Of a stretch of 64,000 bases of DNA, positions 23,508-33,952 are shown piece after piece (the stretch's first letter is position 1; each line of letters opens with the position of its first letter). Under the pieces are notes generated by a model. It was given only the letters and a program-made list of their open reading frames with translations. It searched no databases and was not told where the DNA came from. The DNA comes from Puccinia triticina. Lineage: Eukaryota; Basidiomycota; Pucciniomycetes; Pucciniales; Pucciniaceae. The translations under genes and the position numbers were made by a program. The DNA is taken from positions 2,852,001 through 2,916,000 of the forward strand of contig NC_070562.1 in the NCBI RefSeq assembly GCF_026914185.1. Direction: 5' to 3'.

Positions 23508-24470
23508 TAGAGATAGTCATTTGGGACCCGGGTACCGCACCGCTTTTTGGCCAATTTCAGGTACCTAGTACTGCACCCGGCACCGCCTGGGAGGTACCAC
23601 GGGTACCGCTCTGGCGGGTACCACGGGTACCACCCGTGATATTTTTTGGTGTGGCAGTGTCCTGCTGTCCTGCTTGCTCCATCCAGTTTGTTGCCGTCCT
23701 TTGCGACAAGCTGGAGGGCAAACAGGCCACTGTTCGCCAGGAGGGACTCCTCCCGGCAAGCACTGGCTCTCCTCTTTGACCAGAGGAATCCCTCCGGTTG
23801 AGGAGGAATACACACCTCTGACCGGAGGAATTGATCCATCCGATTGGAGGCATGTACACCTCTTTGACCCGAGGAATGGCTCCAGTCAAAGAGGCAAGTC
23901 CACCCAGCAAGCTGGATATGCATCCAGCTCACCCGGTGGACATCCCTCGCCAAGCTGGATACATAATATGTATCCAGCTTGCCAAGATGGCTCATCCCTC
24001 ACCAAGATGGATACACAATATCCAGCTCAGCTAGGGAGGTCTCACGGCAAGCTGGACACATCCAGCTCCCTTGGAAGATTCCTCTTGGCGAGCTGGATAC
24101 ATATGTATCCCGCTTGGCGAGGGGACTCCTCTCCAGCTCATCAAGAGGTTCTTTGGCGTCCGCGAGCTGGATACAATATATGTATCCAGCTTTGCGGGAG
24201 GAATCCCCTTGGCGAGCTGGATACGCCGAGAGGAATCCTCCCAGCTTGCTGGGAGGCCTTCGCCGAGCTGGATCTACCAAGTCCAGGCTTTCAATCCCCC
24301 GGGGGGTGGGAGGTACTTGGAGGCGGTACCCGGGTACCGCACCGCTTTCCGGCCAAAACCAGGTACCTAGTACTGCACCCGGCACCGCTGCGCGGGTGCA
24401 AGGCGGGTGCAAGGGGGTACCCGCCAAGCGGTACTAGGTACCCGCCGCGGGTACCGAATGAATATCTCTA
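23508..24470. mobile_element. 963-bp hAT-like MITE with 8-bp target duplication
   Basis: The left end is TAGAGATAGTCATTTGGGAC; the right end is the complement of TAGAGATATTCATTCGGTAC. The perfect duplication ATCCAATG flanks it (23500-23507, 24471-24478). TAGAG fits the hAT terminal consensus YARNG. Subterminal inverted blocks GGTACCGCACCGCTTT / GGTACCTAGTACTGCACC occur on both sides. Skipping it with one duplication joins two gag segments in frame. The centre is the array at 23700-24320. Confidence 0.85.
23700..24320. repeat. Dyad minisatellite array (AGCTGGATACATATGTATCC type)
   Basis: Units of about 40-55 bp mix two dyads. One is GAGGAAT..CCTCCGGTTGAGGAGGAATAC..CCTCTGACCGGAGG (positions 23745-23850). 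The other is GGCGAGCTGGATACATATG paired with TATCCAGCTTGCCAAG (23915-24290). Linkers are GGGAGGAATCCCC or GAGGGACTCCTC types, like those of the arrays at 8255-8690 and 60280-60830. It fills the hAT-like MITE. Confidence 0.7.
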
Positions 24471-24705
24471 ATCCAATGAAAGGGATCAGACCTTCCAAAC
24501 CAAACAGAGCCAACCAACCCGCACAACCCAACCCCCCAAAGAACAAGCCCAACCACAAAGGCCCCTCAGAAGACCCTTCACCAGCAAACCAAGGTCACAC
24601 CAATCACGCAACCCAACCAAGGCCAAGGCCCGCCGGGAAGTGGCTACAAGGGGAACAACTTTAACCCCAACCACACAGGGGGCAGCGTGCACAACCGCAA
24701 CCGCA
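24471..24705 (+). pseudogene. gag-like ORF of the DIRS element, part 3
   Basis: After the MITE the frame continues as KGIRPSKPNRANQPAQPNPP..., a Pro/Asn/Lys-rich basic tail typical of a nucleic-acid-binding gag C-terminus. The tail ends near 24705 (frame shifted; HNRNRNQ then stop). Confidence 0.45.
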
Positions 24706-24854
24706 ACCAGTAAATACCCATTCTCTTCTCATTATCTTTGGTCCCCCCAAAAAAACCTATATTCACGCCCTGTTGCCCTCCCGGACACCTTTGGATCCTC
24801 ACCATAACCACCCCTTTTGAGCTCATGGAAGACTCAGCACCCTCTTGTCCCATG

Positions 24855-24940
24855 CCCCCCCCCCCCCACCCCCCCCCAACCCCCCAAAAAACCCTGTCAG
24901 CTCTTTCTTTGCCCCCCCCCCCCCCCCCCCCCCCCCTCCT
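24855..24940. repeat. Poly-C tracts
   Basis: Long C runs (about 13 and 8 C at 24855-24878, then about 25 C at 24912-24936) are interrupted by CAACCCCCCAAAAAACCCTG. They are simple-sequence DNA inside the DIRS region and possible i-motif/G-quadruplex material. The exact lengths may be unreliable. Confidence 0.85.
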
Positions 24941-25910
24941 CTGCTACCCCTTGTAAACGGCCCTTATGTCACTAAGACAAGAGATGCATAAGAGACTTTT
25001 CTAACCTGTGCCACCCCTGTGTAACCCAGTAGGGACAGGACTCCCGAGTGCCCGAGTGACTAGGAATCTTTGAGACCTCATGAGGCCAATAAGACAGTGC
25101 TAGCCCACCCAAAGTGGCCAACGCAAGTAACCTGTGAGATGAACATTGAGGAGTGGCGGGAAGCTCTACTCAGAGCCAGTTTCACCAGGGGGGAATGTGT
25201 TGCACTCTCTAGAGAGTGCCAAGCCATAATTCTGTATGCAATGGGGTCTGATGTGATTCAAATGTCAACTTCAACTCTTTTTCACTTTCTTACAAATACA
25301 AGGGTAACTGTAGGTCAAGTTGTTTTGGAATGATCTGTAACTCAATTCCAACACATGAACATCTCTTGGCTGAAGTTTGTTACGTTCATCATGATAACAA
25401 CTGTGGAATTGAGCTTCAACGCACACAAGTGTTTCCAAAAATGTACCTATCCGTATTCTAAAATACATCCTCATCCAAGTGAGGGGGAATAATTTTCATT
25501 GCAGATCTTTTCAGTGAAAAAACCCATAACATCATACCATGCAACATAATTCTGAAATGTTGCAACTTTGGAGGACCAGTCAACTGGCTGATGAATCCTT
25601 GCAGCATATTTCTTCCATGCAGATTCCCTATATTAAACTGGAAAGAAAGTGGTTTGCCATCAACTTTCTATTCTTCAAGTATCAATCAGTGTCAGAGCAA
25701 GGAAAACCTGTGTAACATGCAATTTTCCTCCCATAAATATGAAATGTGAAAATACTGGAGTCAATTTCACCTACCATTTTTTACAAGGGATGAACCAGAA
25801 AACAATGTTGAATTGTGAATTTTGAAGAGTTGTCAATTTGGGAATATACACCTTGCCTAATACATGACTACACACTGTACAATTTTTGTAAAGTGAAATA
25901 CAAATCAAAA
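24941..25910. other. AT-rich non-coding insert between gag and RT parts
   Basis: Contains a CACCAGGGGGGAATGTGTTG...CACTCTCTAGAGAGTGCC segment (25183-25235) resembling 5399-5440, hence a dispersed element end. The gag-RT connecting part of the DIRS element is missing or replaced here. No gene seen. Confidence 0.4.
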
Positions 25911-27122
25911 TGACGACATGGGACAAATTTGAGGCAACATCAAAATTCTTCCGTAGTCAAGCCCAACTGCTCCTCCTTGCAATCTTCAATTGGGAGAAAG
26001 CATACCGCCAGATCCCAACAACCAAGGATCAATGGTGCTACCTCATGGTCAAGGATTTCAACGGTGGAATCCTAATTGACACATGAATTGCCTTTGGCGG
26101 GGTAGCGGGATGCAGATTTTTTGGCAGACCGGCAGACGCGTGGAAGGAGCTCATGCAGAAAGAGTGTGACCTCATCAACATTTTCCAATGGTTCAATGAC
26201 AATTTATTCATCAAGACCGCCCAATCAATGGTGGAAATGGATCATATAGTTGCACAATCAGAGCAGCTAGGTGTCAAAACAAACACAAGAAGATTCTCCC
26301 CCTTCAAAGAGGAGCAGAAGTACATTGGCTTTTTCTGGAATGCCACAAATAAGACCGTCTGGCTCCCAGACAATAAGAAGTATCAGAGGGTACAACAAAG
26401 GAAAGCGTTCCTCATCCCCAAAACCAAGTTCACCTTCACACAGGTCAAACAGCTGGCAGGTTGACTAAATCATGTCTCATACATCCTCCCACAGTTACAA
26501 TGCTATCTCAAAAGCCTGTACCAATGGATGAATGGTTGGATCCACCAGAGGATGGACCGCACGCTCCCGGAACTTGGAAGACACCAAAGTTGACCTCAAT
26601 TACTGGCTATTGACGCTCCTCCAATATAAGGAGACCAGGATGATCCAAAACCCTGACCCAATCAAAATTGGGTGGGTGGGCAACACCTCCACCAACTTTG
26701 GAATCAGAATCCTTGTTGGTAAGAGGTGGGCCCAATTTCAACTGGCCCAAGGCTGGGACAAATGACCAAAACCAAAAAGGGACATAGCATGGCTGGAGAC
26801 GGTTGCAATTTGCCTCGGCCTCCTCCTCCTCAAAGAACTAGGAATCCGGCTGGGGAAAACACTGATAGTATGGACAGACAACACCACCACCAAGAAAGTG
26901 ATCTGACAGCGGAAATCCAAACACCCAGCTGTCAACAAGGAATGAAAGATCATCCAAAAGATGCTGGTTGACATGGAGATAGATATGTTTTCCCAACACG
27001 TCACATCAGAGGAAAACCGGGCTGACGCTCTGTCACATGGAGACAGATCCAGACACAGAAAACAGTTGCAGGTGGCAGTGGTAGTTCCGTGGGACCTGGA
27101 GCCAAGACTGTTTCAAGTGTAG
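25911..27122 (+). pseudogene. DIRS reverse transcriptase and RNase H domains, degraded
   Basis: The RT reads FNWEKAYRQIPTTKDQW, then FGGVAGCRFFGRPADAW, WFNDNLFIKTAQS and EEQKYIGFFWNATNKTVWLP. The RNase H region has IGWVGNTSTNFGI, WTDNTTTKKV and HVTSEENRADALSHGDRS. At least five in-frame stops interrupt it. The motif A aspartate is Asn (FNWEKAY) and motif C reads FNDN in place of xxDD, so the polymerase centre is lost. The DIRS assignment rests on the tyrosine recombinase downstream. Confidence 0.75.
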
Positions 27123-27244
27123 ATTTCATCCCGGGCTTGCCCGCATGTTTCATCCTATCCATATTTTTCCCTCTTGTTGCTCCCCCATCATCCATGCAAT
27201 AAAATCCCCCTCTTTCCGTGCCACACTCTCAAAAAGATAACTAT

Positions 27245-27602
27245 CAGAGAGCAAGCCCACCTCCAAGCATGTCATCCGCGGGGAAGCTAGCGGGTCTGAC
27301 AACCCTTTCCAGAAGAGGATCTCCCTCCAGAGAACTCACAACTCAAGGAAAACATTTCCTCCTTGGCTATCAGTGGAACACCCTGGCATGCTACAACTCC
27401 ACAATCAAGAAGTATCTCAAATTCACTGAGAGTACCAACTGGATCCCATTCCAGCTCCCTCTGTTAGCCAAAGATATATACAGCTTCTGCTGGCAGGCTG
27501 GCAGGACCTTTGACTGCCAAGCCACCCACAAGCTATCTTCTGTTACCTTAACAAAGTACCTGGCAGGGATCCAGATGTGAAACACAATGCACAACACACC
27601 TT
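27245..27602 (+). pseudogene. DIRS tyrosine recombinase, N-terminal part
   Basis: From ATG 27245 the frame carries GKHFLLGYQWNTLACYNSTIKKYLKFTE and QATHKLSSVTLTKYLAGIQ, matching the N-terminal SAM-like DNA-binding part of YR-element recombinases (motifs quoted in pieces; the first spans 27346-27430). A TGA follows (27578-27580), then the Harbinger-like insert. The frame resumes at 28623. Confidence 0.7.
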
Positions 27603-27603
27603 A

Positions 27604-28619
27604 GAGCATCTCCAACGGTCCGGGGGGCAGTTGGCCTGCGTTCCCCGGCCCGCGAGCACATGTCACAGCAGTCGCAGCTCAGCTCCAATTATGGACTGGC
27701 AGTTCAAGCCGCAATCTGACAGACAGATCACTCCTCCAGCACCACCCACCACCCTTGTTCCGGTCATCAATAGGAGTATGGCATACTCCCCTCAATGACC
27801 GGAACGTTCTGGTCATCGTGAGGCATGTACATCGATGACCAGAACATTCTGGTCATTGGGACGCAGTATCTCGATGACCGGAGCAAACGAAGGAAAAACT
27901 CCTCTCAATAACCCAAGCGGACCAGTTATTGAGAGGGGTCATCTTATATTATACTCCTCTTCAATGACCGGAGAGAACCGTCCAGTCATTGAGCGGAGTT
28001 GTTTACTCCTCTCAATGACTGGAGAGGAAGGACCACACAGGTATATTGATGACCGGAGCAAACCCGGTCATCAAGAGGAGGAAACACTCCTCTCAATTAC
28101 CCAAGCGGCCCAGTCATCAAGGGGAGTTATCTTAAATTGTACTCTTCTCGATGACAGGAACGGGCCCGGTCATTGAGGATGTACAAGTGTTTACTCCTCT
28201 CAATGAACGGAGAGAACCGGTCATTGAGGTGATTGTTTACCCCTCTTGATTACTGGCTGAGAGAACCAGTAATCAAGAGGAGTACATATTTGCTCCGCTC
28301 AGTGACCGGAACAGACCCGGTTATCGAGAGGAGTCTTGACGTTGATCCAATGCAGACATTTTTTTTCTGTCTTGGGGAGCTTCAAGTAGGAGTTGGGGTG
28401 TGCTGTGGACCATCTTTGCTGATGAAGTCGAGTGGATGAAGGTGTGTGGTCAATTGCGGCTGGGAGGCGACCCGCAGAAGTCAGCAGGTGATCGCGGGTT
28501 TGACTGCCCCCGGCAGTGTTCCCAGGGTCATTCTGCGGGTCCGTTAGCGCGCAAGAAAGGAACCCGGGCAGCCAAAGTTTGCCCCCGAACGCCCAGTTGC
28601 GGCTCCGTTAGAGATGCTC
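27604..28619. mobile_element. 1016-bp PIF/Harbinger-like MITE with TTA target duplication
   Basis: The ends GAGCATCTCCAACGG (27604-27618) and CCGTTAGAGATGCTC (28605-28619) are inverted with one mismatch, flanked by TTA on both sides (27601-27603, 28620-28622). GAGCATCTCCAAC is a familiar PIF/Harbinger MITE end. Skipping the element and one TTA joins the two recombinase parts in frame. The centre is a TCGATGACCGG-type array. Confidence 0.85.
27755..28335. repeat. Dyad minisatellite array, variant of the TCGATGACCGGT family
   Basis: About twelve units of 40-50 bp contain CTCAATGACCGGA, a short spacer with GAAC or GAGA, then CCGGTCATTGAG, joined by GGGGAGTTNTTTACTCCTC-like linkers. The stem is the same as in the arrays at 9585-10335 and 34133-34735, with more A-rich spacers. 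It lies inside the TTA-flanked MITE. Confidence 0.8.
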
Positions 28620-28622
28620 TTA

Positions 28623-29335
28623 CCGGCACAAGACAAAGAACAAGGTCACCACTCTTTTAAGGTCCTCTGCTTACATGAACACAGACCAGTCCTCAAGGCC
28701 CAAGAAAAGTGCAGTCCTCATCCAACAATTGGTGATGCTCACCTCTGCTTGGATAAAGGGGACCAAGTTCCAAAAGGCACTCCTAGAATTATGCCTTGTG
28801 GCGTTAATGGGTCTGGCCCGTCTTGGAGAGCTTACCTACAACAACAGATTGGGACCCCTCCGCCAGTCAGTGTCTGTCCTAGTAAGCAATGTTCAGATCA
28901 AGGAGGTTGGCGTCAAGAGGAGAGCAACCATAGCCATTTGCAGAGCCAAAAAAGCCGGCCCTGGCGTAACCCAAGAACTCCACCTCTCATCAGTGAAACT
29001 TATGATCTGCCCAATCCTGGCACTCAAAAGACATATCTGGAATGCTGCCAGCCAAGACACCTCGTTGTTTGGGTACTGGGAGGCGGGATCAAGAGTCCAC
29101 ATCACTGTGTCTACCACATGCCAAGCCTTGACTCAATTCTGGAACAACGACGGCTGCACCAGTATCTCCAGACACTCCTTCAGGGTGGGAGGAACTTCTT
29201 TCTTCAGTACGTAAGGAGGACCTTTGCTGGCTTGGATGGTGGGAATCGGACTGCTTCAAACTGTACATCAGAAAATACACCAACAAAGAAAGCTCTGACA
29301 CCAGCAGTTTTCTCAAAGAGCTCCAGAAGTGCTGA
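28623..29335 (+). pseudogene. DIRS tyrosine recombinase, catalytic part
   Basis: The frame continues as YRHKTKNKVTTLLRSSAY... and carries LVALMGLARLGELTYN (first catalytic Arg), KRHIWNAASQD and SRHSFRVGGTSFF (His-x-x-Arg). A one-base shift near 29210 then leads to WWESDCFKLYIRKYTNKE with the expected catalytic Tyr (in KLYIRKY), ending at TGA 29333-29335. R, H-x-x-R and Y are all still recognisable, unlike the RT centre. Confidence 0.78.
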
Positions 29336-30320
29336 TCAGCTAGCCCCCTCCATTCCTCCTGGGAGTAATGCAGCTGTATCCCCCCCTTTTTTTCTTTCCC
29401 ACCTGTTTGGGCAGGAGCAGAATCTGCTTAGGCACATGGCTCTGAGCTCTCCCAAGCCAGAGTGATGGGTCTAGTGCCTTTGCCCTCACACCCTCCGGGT
29501 ACTTTCTGCTCTGGGAGGATCTGGTCCACTGCCTTCTCATCCCTCAGGAACTTCTCCCTGTCAAGTCCCCCCTCCCGGGGGACTTCAACAAAGAGAAGCA
29601 CCACAAGAGCGCAGCACAAAGGATTGGGGACTAATCCTCCCCCGACCCACACACAAGAGTCTGGGGAAGTCACTTACTGACTTCCAGGACTCTCACCAGT
29701 GAGCAGACGGCTGTGCCAGCACATCTACACCACGGGTTCATTTTTTGAGATGCAGTGTGCTGGCTCAACTGTGGAGTCTGAAAAAGGGTGGACTTGAGTC
29801 TGCTTGACCTGTCTGCCCTTTATCTGACAGTGGAGGTTGGTCAAGGGCAGCAATGAGTCATGTGTACGTTGGTCTGACCCATCTGACCCAAGTGTAATGC
29901 CAACCCTGCTGACCATTACATTGGCATTGCACTTGGGTTGACCGGGGTAATCCAACTTACCCAACCAACATGAGGTGGCCTCAGTAGGCAGGCCAACAAC
30001 CTCATCTGGTTGGGCCAGCCTGAGGGACTTGTTGGCTTGACCAGTTGGTCAAGTGCAAGTCCACCACGACTTGCCAGCCGGCCAGGGCTTACCCAGCTGA
30101 GGAAGCCAACGTCAAGCCAACCAAAAAAAAAAATCAAATAGGTTCTCTGTGCCTGTTTCCATGTAAGGAAAAAGGCTAAATAGGAGAGAAATCACAAAAA
30201 AAATAAAAACAAAAGTGAGGTCTTGAGAAGAATGAGAGTGTCTGCTTTGCTCATAATACTCAGTAAACCCTGGATTCAAGAGATATAATGCATATCACTG
30301 TGTTCTACTTTTAAAAAGTC
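29336..30320. other. Non-coding flank of the DIRS element with hairpins
   Basis: Imperfect inverted repeats occur at 29887-29940 (AAGTGTAATGCCAA against TTGGCATTGCACTTGG) and 30020-30115 (GTTGGCTTGAC against GTCAAGCCAAC). They suggest a further small foldback element. No gene is visible. Confidence 0.4.
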
Positions 30321-30325
30321 TGCCA

Positions 30326-30410
30326 TGGTCTAGTGGTCATCATTGATGTCTGGACTCAAGTGCTGATCAAGATGAGCTGGTCATCATGGGTTCAAGCCCC
30401 AGGGAAAAAG
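30326..30410 (+). other. tRNA-like sequence with pol III boxes A and B (possible SINE head)
   Basis: TGGTCTAGTGG (about 30332-30342) fits box A and GGTTCAAGCCC (about 30391-30401) fits box B, about 50 bp apart. The T-stem is almost intact, but the would-be acceptor stem (TCTGCCA against GGAAAAA) does not pair. A degenerate tRNA or tRNA-derived SINE head is more likely than a working tRNA gene. Confidence 0.4.
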
Positions 30411-32316
30411 TACTTTTTGCAAGTTGCCCTCAGGTCTCTTGACCCAATCCTGACTGCGGCACCTACGGCAGACCAACATTGGATGCAGGGCTGACAGCAG
30501 TGCACCAACGTCAAACCGGTGTGGGGAGTTTGCTTGACCGTGGGCTGACAGAGTGGTTTGACACCAACCCTACGCTGGCAGTCAAGCCAACTGCGGGTGC
30601 CATCTTTTCCCGCCCAAATATCTGACGGGACGCGGAAGGGTTGGCCCAACCCCAATTTTTGTGTTGAGACACAGTCAACTACACTCTGTGGTGTAGACTA
30701 AGAGAGAGCGTTGTAAAGCTCAAAAGTGTTTCTGAGAACCTTTTGCTGAGTGCAGAAAGGGATGTATGAGGAAACCTCTGCCTTTCCTGGTTCACTAGAC
30801 ACTAAAACAAGCCCACCAATCTCAGATTGGCAGGTTTAATTTAGTGATATTAGAGTGTTATCAAAAAGATAACTGTTGTTATAAAGTGGGTGCAATGAAG
30901 TTGCTAAAATGTGTTATGAGTGAGGAGTCTGGACTTCAACCAGGTGATAGTTGGTCAAAGAGGACCCCTCAGAGGTTTGTGTTATGTAATGTGAGTGTTG
31001 TGTAGATTTGTTATTTTGTGTGTAAGTGTTTTGTAATGTGTGTAAAACCAAAATATAGGGTGACTGATATATTGTGGAGTGAGCAGTTGTGTACTTTGTT
31101 ATAGGGGAAACTGAGTGCAGGTAGTCTGCTGGGGGGCAAAGTTACAACAGGGGAGGAGAGCCTCCTTTTATAGACAACAGTGAGGGATTTTAGCTCCAGA
31201 GGAGCTCCACATGAGAGATTTTAGCTAGGTACATGAGGGTTTTTGGCTAGTACACATGCTGAATGGGTGAATGTGATTGGTCAGGACAGTACAGGTGATT
31301 ATGGGTTATGACATGCAGGCTGAATCAGGAGGTGTGATTGGTCAGGACAGAATGTTAGTGTAGTCATGCTGTAACCAGGTCACCTGCTGTCATTATGCAA
31401 CAAAAATCCACTAGCGCATGCAGCTAGTGCATGCAGCTATCACATGCATTTAGCACCTGCATGTGTACACTGTATGTATGTAAGTAATGATGCAGCTATG
31501 TGTAAATATGTATGTAGCTATTTATGTAACCGGGTATGTAACTAAGTGTTGTAAATGTGGATTGTGTAACTGTTTGGGGTTGTAAGGGGTATTGTGAGTG
31601 TATAAGAGTATGTAACTTCTGAGTGTTCTGTAAGGCAAGACTAGGGGTGAATTTGTCCCTAGAGACTGAATTTTGAGGAATATTAAGTGATTGATAAGAG
31701 GAAAAGGGAGATTAAGAGTAAAACTAATAGAAATAAGAAAGAAAAGCAGAAAATTTTGATTTTGGTATATGGGATACCATAAAGCATACCACAGTGTTAG
31801 CGTCAACCAAGGCGCAGCAGTGCGTTGAGCCACACGCAACCGGCAAGGGACCACATGCCGGAAACCCCCTGCCAGACCTCCCTGCGGCATGTAGGTAGGA
31901 ATGGAGGGTCCGGTTAGGACAGACAACAGATTCTAGCCACTTTGGTGGTTGATCTTACTTGCACTGCAACTGCTGCTGGGGGCCCAAGCGTTTGTACAAC
32001 AAACAGATTGGTTTGACTGCATCAAATTTGGTCTACATGGATTGAAAGGCCAAGGTGAGCATGATAAGTTGTATGAGAATTTGGGTTGAACTTGTGAAGT
32101 CCCTCTTCTGCGGGGGGGCAGGCAGCCCACAGAGGAGAATGGTGTGGACCTCCTCATCCAATTTTCAAAGGAAAATATTGAAAATTGGACCAGCAGGAAT
32201 TTTTGCAAGATCACAAAAATCTGAAAATCTGACTCTTCAAGATTGAACTGAAGTTGATTCTTGGCTTCTCAATCAGCATTCCTCCTTCATAAAAGTCCTC
32301 CAAAATTTTTCTATTC
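30411..32316. other. Repeat-like non-coding region, possibly remains of an LTR element
   Basis: T/G-rich sequence with near-identical short direct repeats (TGTGATTGGTCAGGACAG at about 31271 and 31338) and a CATGCAGCTAGTGCATGCAG patch at 31415-31445. No ORF with a recognisable domain and no clear pair of LTRs were found. Confidence 0.35.
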
Positions 32317-32734
32317 ATTGTCTTTACCAAAAAGCTTGGACCTTTTCCGCCTTGACTTGGTATTTGTTTAAGACATACTGTCTTTTTTTTGCTGGGTTTT
32401 ATCCTGACATCTGTCAGACAAGGCCAAAGCCAAAAATCACCCCCAGAGCCACCATTCTCCAGTACATGATCTCGGAGTACAGCTAGTGAGAATCTGAGTT
32501 CATATTTGGAACCAGGGCAACTTGTAGACCCTATAGCCCACCCATAACAATTATCACCCACTCCCCTCTGCCCCAACGGATGGGCCAACCAACAACCCAG
32601 CCGCTTTCTGATCTGAGAGGGAGCATGGCAGCTGTGGGATGTCCAAGGCAGAAACTGATTTCAAATAGCTAGAGGACTAGTGATATATCCATACAAAAAG
32701 CGGACAGAGGTCCAAGCTTTTTGTTAAAGACAAT
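32317..32734. mobile_element. 418-bp MITE, family with the copy at 53686-54113
   Basis: Inverted ends of 27 bp (32317-32343 and 32708-32734, ATTGTCTTTACCAAAAAGCT...) with one mismatch. The interior motifs CATCTGTCAGA, GAGTTCATANTTGGAACCAG and GGCTGTGGGAT recur in the same order at 53686-54113. No target duplication is clear. Non-coding. Confidence 0.7.
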
Positions 32735-33279
32735 ACCATCCTGGGATGACAGTCTTGTCCTCTATTGATTACATAAGGAATGGTTTGTTTTAAAGAAAAA
32801 AAAAAAAGTCATGTTGGACTAAAATTGGCTTGTAAAAAATCCTACACATACAATTTTTGAAAAATTCAAAATCCTTCTTGATGGGGATGAAGACCCCCAT
32901 CTTGGGCACACCCTGCCCAACACTATTATCCACTGGGTGGTTGTGTGTATTTTACATGATTTTTACAAACAAAAAGGACCTCAGAAGCCCAACCGTGAGA
33001 CGCGAGCATGCGCGTTTTAGACACAAGGCTCTCCCGCACTTCGTGCGGTCGACGGAGAGGCTGTACAAGCTCGCATTTGGGTGAGTGCATACCTTTCCTG
33101 CTCTGCAGTTGAGACAGGCCTTGTTCCGGTGCTTGCGGTTGGTGGTCATGCTGGTCCGCGGAGAAGGCCGACTCGCGAGCAGAGGCCGGCCCGGTGGTCG
33201 GGTTCAGGTGCGGGGGATTAGCAGTTTACAGTGTCCTCAGGCGAGGGCCGAGCATTCTTGGAAAACTTTCGGTATTGCA
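32735..33279. other. Upstream region of MED31
   Basis: The first part is AT rich with an A12 tract (about 32796). The last ~280 bp are GC rich, with GGAGAGGCTGTACAAGCTCGC (33055-33075) resembling 63610-63632. The promoter of MED31 must lie here; I see no TATA box. Confidence 0.4.
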
Positions 33280-33897
33280 ATGGCCAGCAACACGAATAAC
33301 CCGACTGACAGTAACGGCCTCCAAAAAGACAAGCAGGCCAATCAAGTGCGGTTCGAGGAAGACTTGGAAGTTGAGTATCCTCTCCTTTCGAGTTCAAACA
33401 GGGACAGCACAATCAGAAACTGATGACAATGCTGCGCGCTGCTTTGTAGTTTGTGCAATCCCTCGCCAACCCCCATTTCGTCCAAGAGTTAACATTAAAT
33501 GGGGCCCTTCGCTCTGAGACAATGATCAAGTGAGTCCCCCATCTCCACCATTCACTTTTTAATCTGCCGACAAGTATACTCCTCAAAAATTTTATCCTGT
33601 GGTTATCACATTGACCTGTGTATGACCTTGAGAAGTTATTTGGAATATCTCAAATACTTCCATCAGCCGGATTATGCCAGATTCGTCCGATACCCAAACG
33701 CATTGAAGATTCTTGATCTCCTCAACAGCTCGGAGCAGTTCCGAACGATGATCGAAACCCAGGAACATGCCCAACTGTTGACTGACAAGTTTATCCAAAA
33801 CTGGATCTCACTCAGCGGCCGCTTGAATAAGATCGGTCCTGCGGTTGTCAAAGAAGTGACTGGGGAGACCCCAGGAGAACATTTTCCTCAGCTCTAA
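33280..33897 (+). CDS. MED31: Mediator complex subunit 31 (SOH1)
   Basis: Exons 33280-33369, 33450-33529 and 33633-33897, with GT/AG introns, give 144 residues. The conserved MED31 core is complete: RFEEDLEFVQSLANPHFVQ, then SYLEYLKYFHQPDYARFVRY, then PNALKILDLLNSSEQFRTMI. MED31 is a small, highly conserved middle-module subunit of Mediator, linking activators to RNA polymerase II in the nucleus. The start gives a short Asn/Thr-rich N-terminus, as in fungal homologs. The third-exon acceptor (TTGAG|AAG at 33632) is inferred from the frame. The gene is an island between repeat districts. Confidence 0.92.
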
Positions 33898-33952
33898 ATT
33901 ATTAGCCTCTGATTGATCCTTTTTCTCCCACTTTCTTCGCCTTTTTGACATT

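Larger units (their letters stand above)
19539..29335 (+). mobile_element. Degraded DIRS-type tyrosine-recombinase retrotransposon, split by three insertions
   Basis: Reading along the plus strand one finds gag-like segments (19539-19867, 22585-23507, 24471 to about 24705), reverse transcriptase/RNase H (25911-27122) and a tyrosine recombinase (27245-27602 plus 28623-29335). RT + RNase H + tyrosine recombinase in place of a DDE integrase defines the DIRS order. It is interrupted by a hAT element (19868-22576), a hAT-like MITE (23508-24470) and a Harbinger-like MITE (27604-28619). Skipping each insert and one target copy keeps the frame. Many in-frame stops remain, so it is dead. The terminal repeats were not resolved. 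Confidence 0.75.

Noticed and set aside
23674..24471. 265-codon plus-strand ORF rich in Gly/Pro/Ser
   Set aside because: Made of hairpin-array units and MITE ends; no domain.
28614..29465. 283-codon plus-strand ORF
   Set aside because: Shadow frame of the DIRS tyrosine recombinase; the recombinase motifs are in the neighbouring frames.
30326..30410. Functional tRNA gene
   Set aside because: Boxes A and B are good but the acceptor stem does not pair and no convincing anticodon arm forms.
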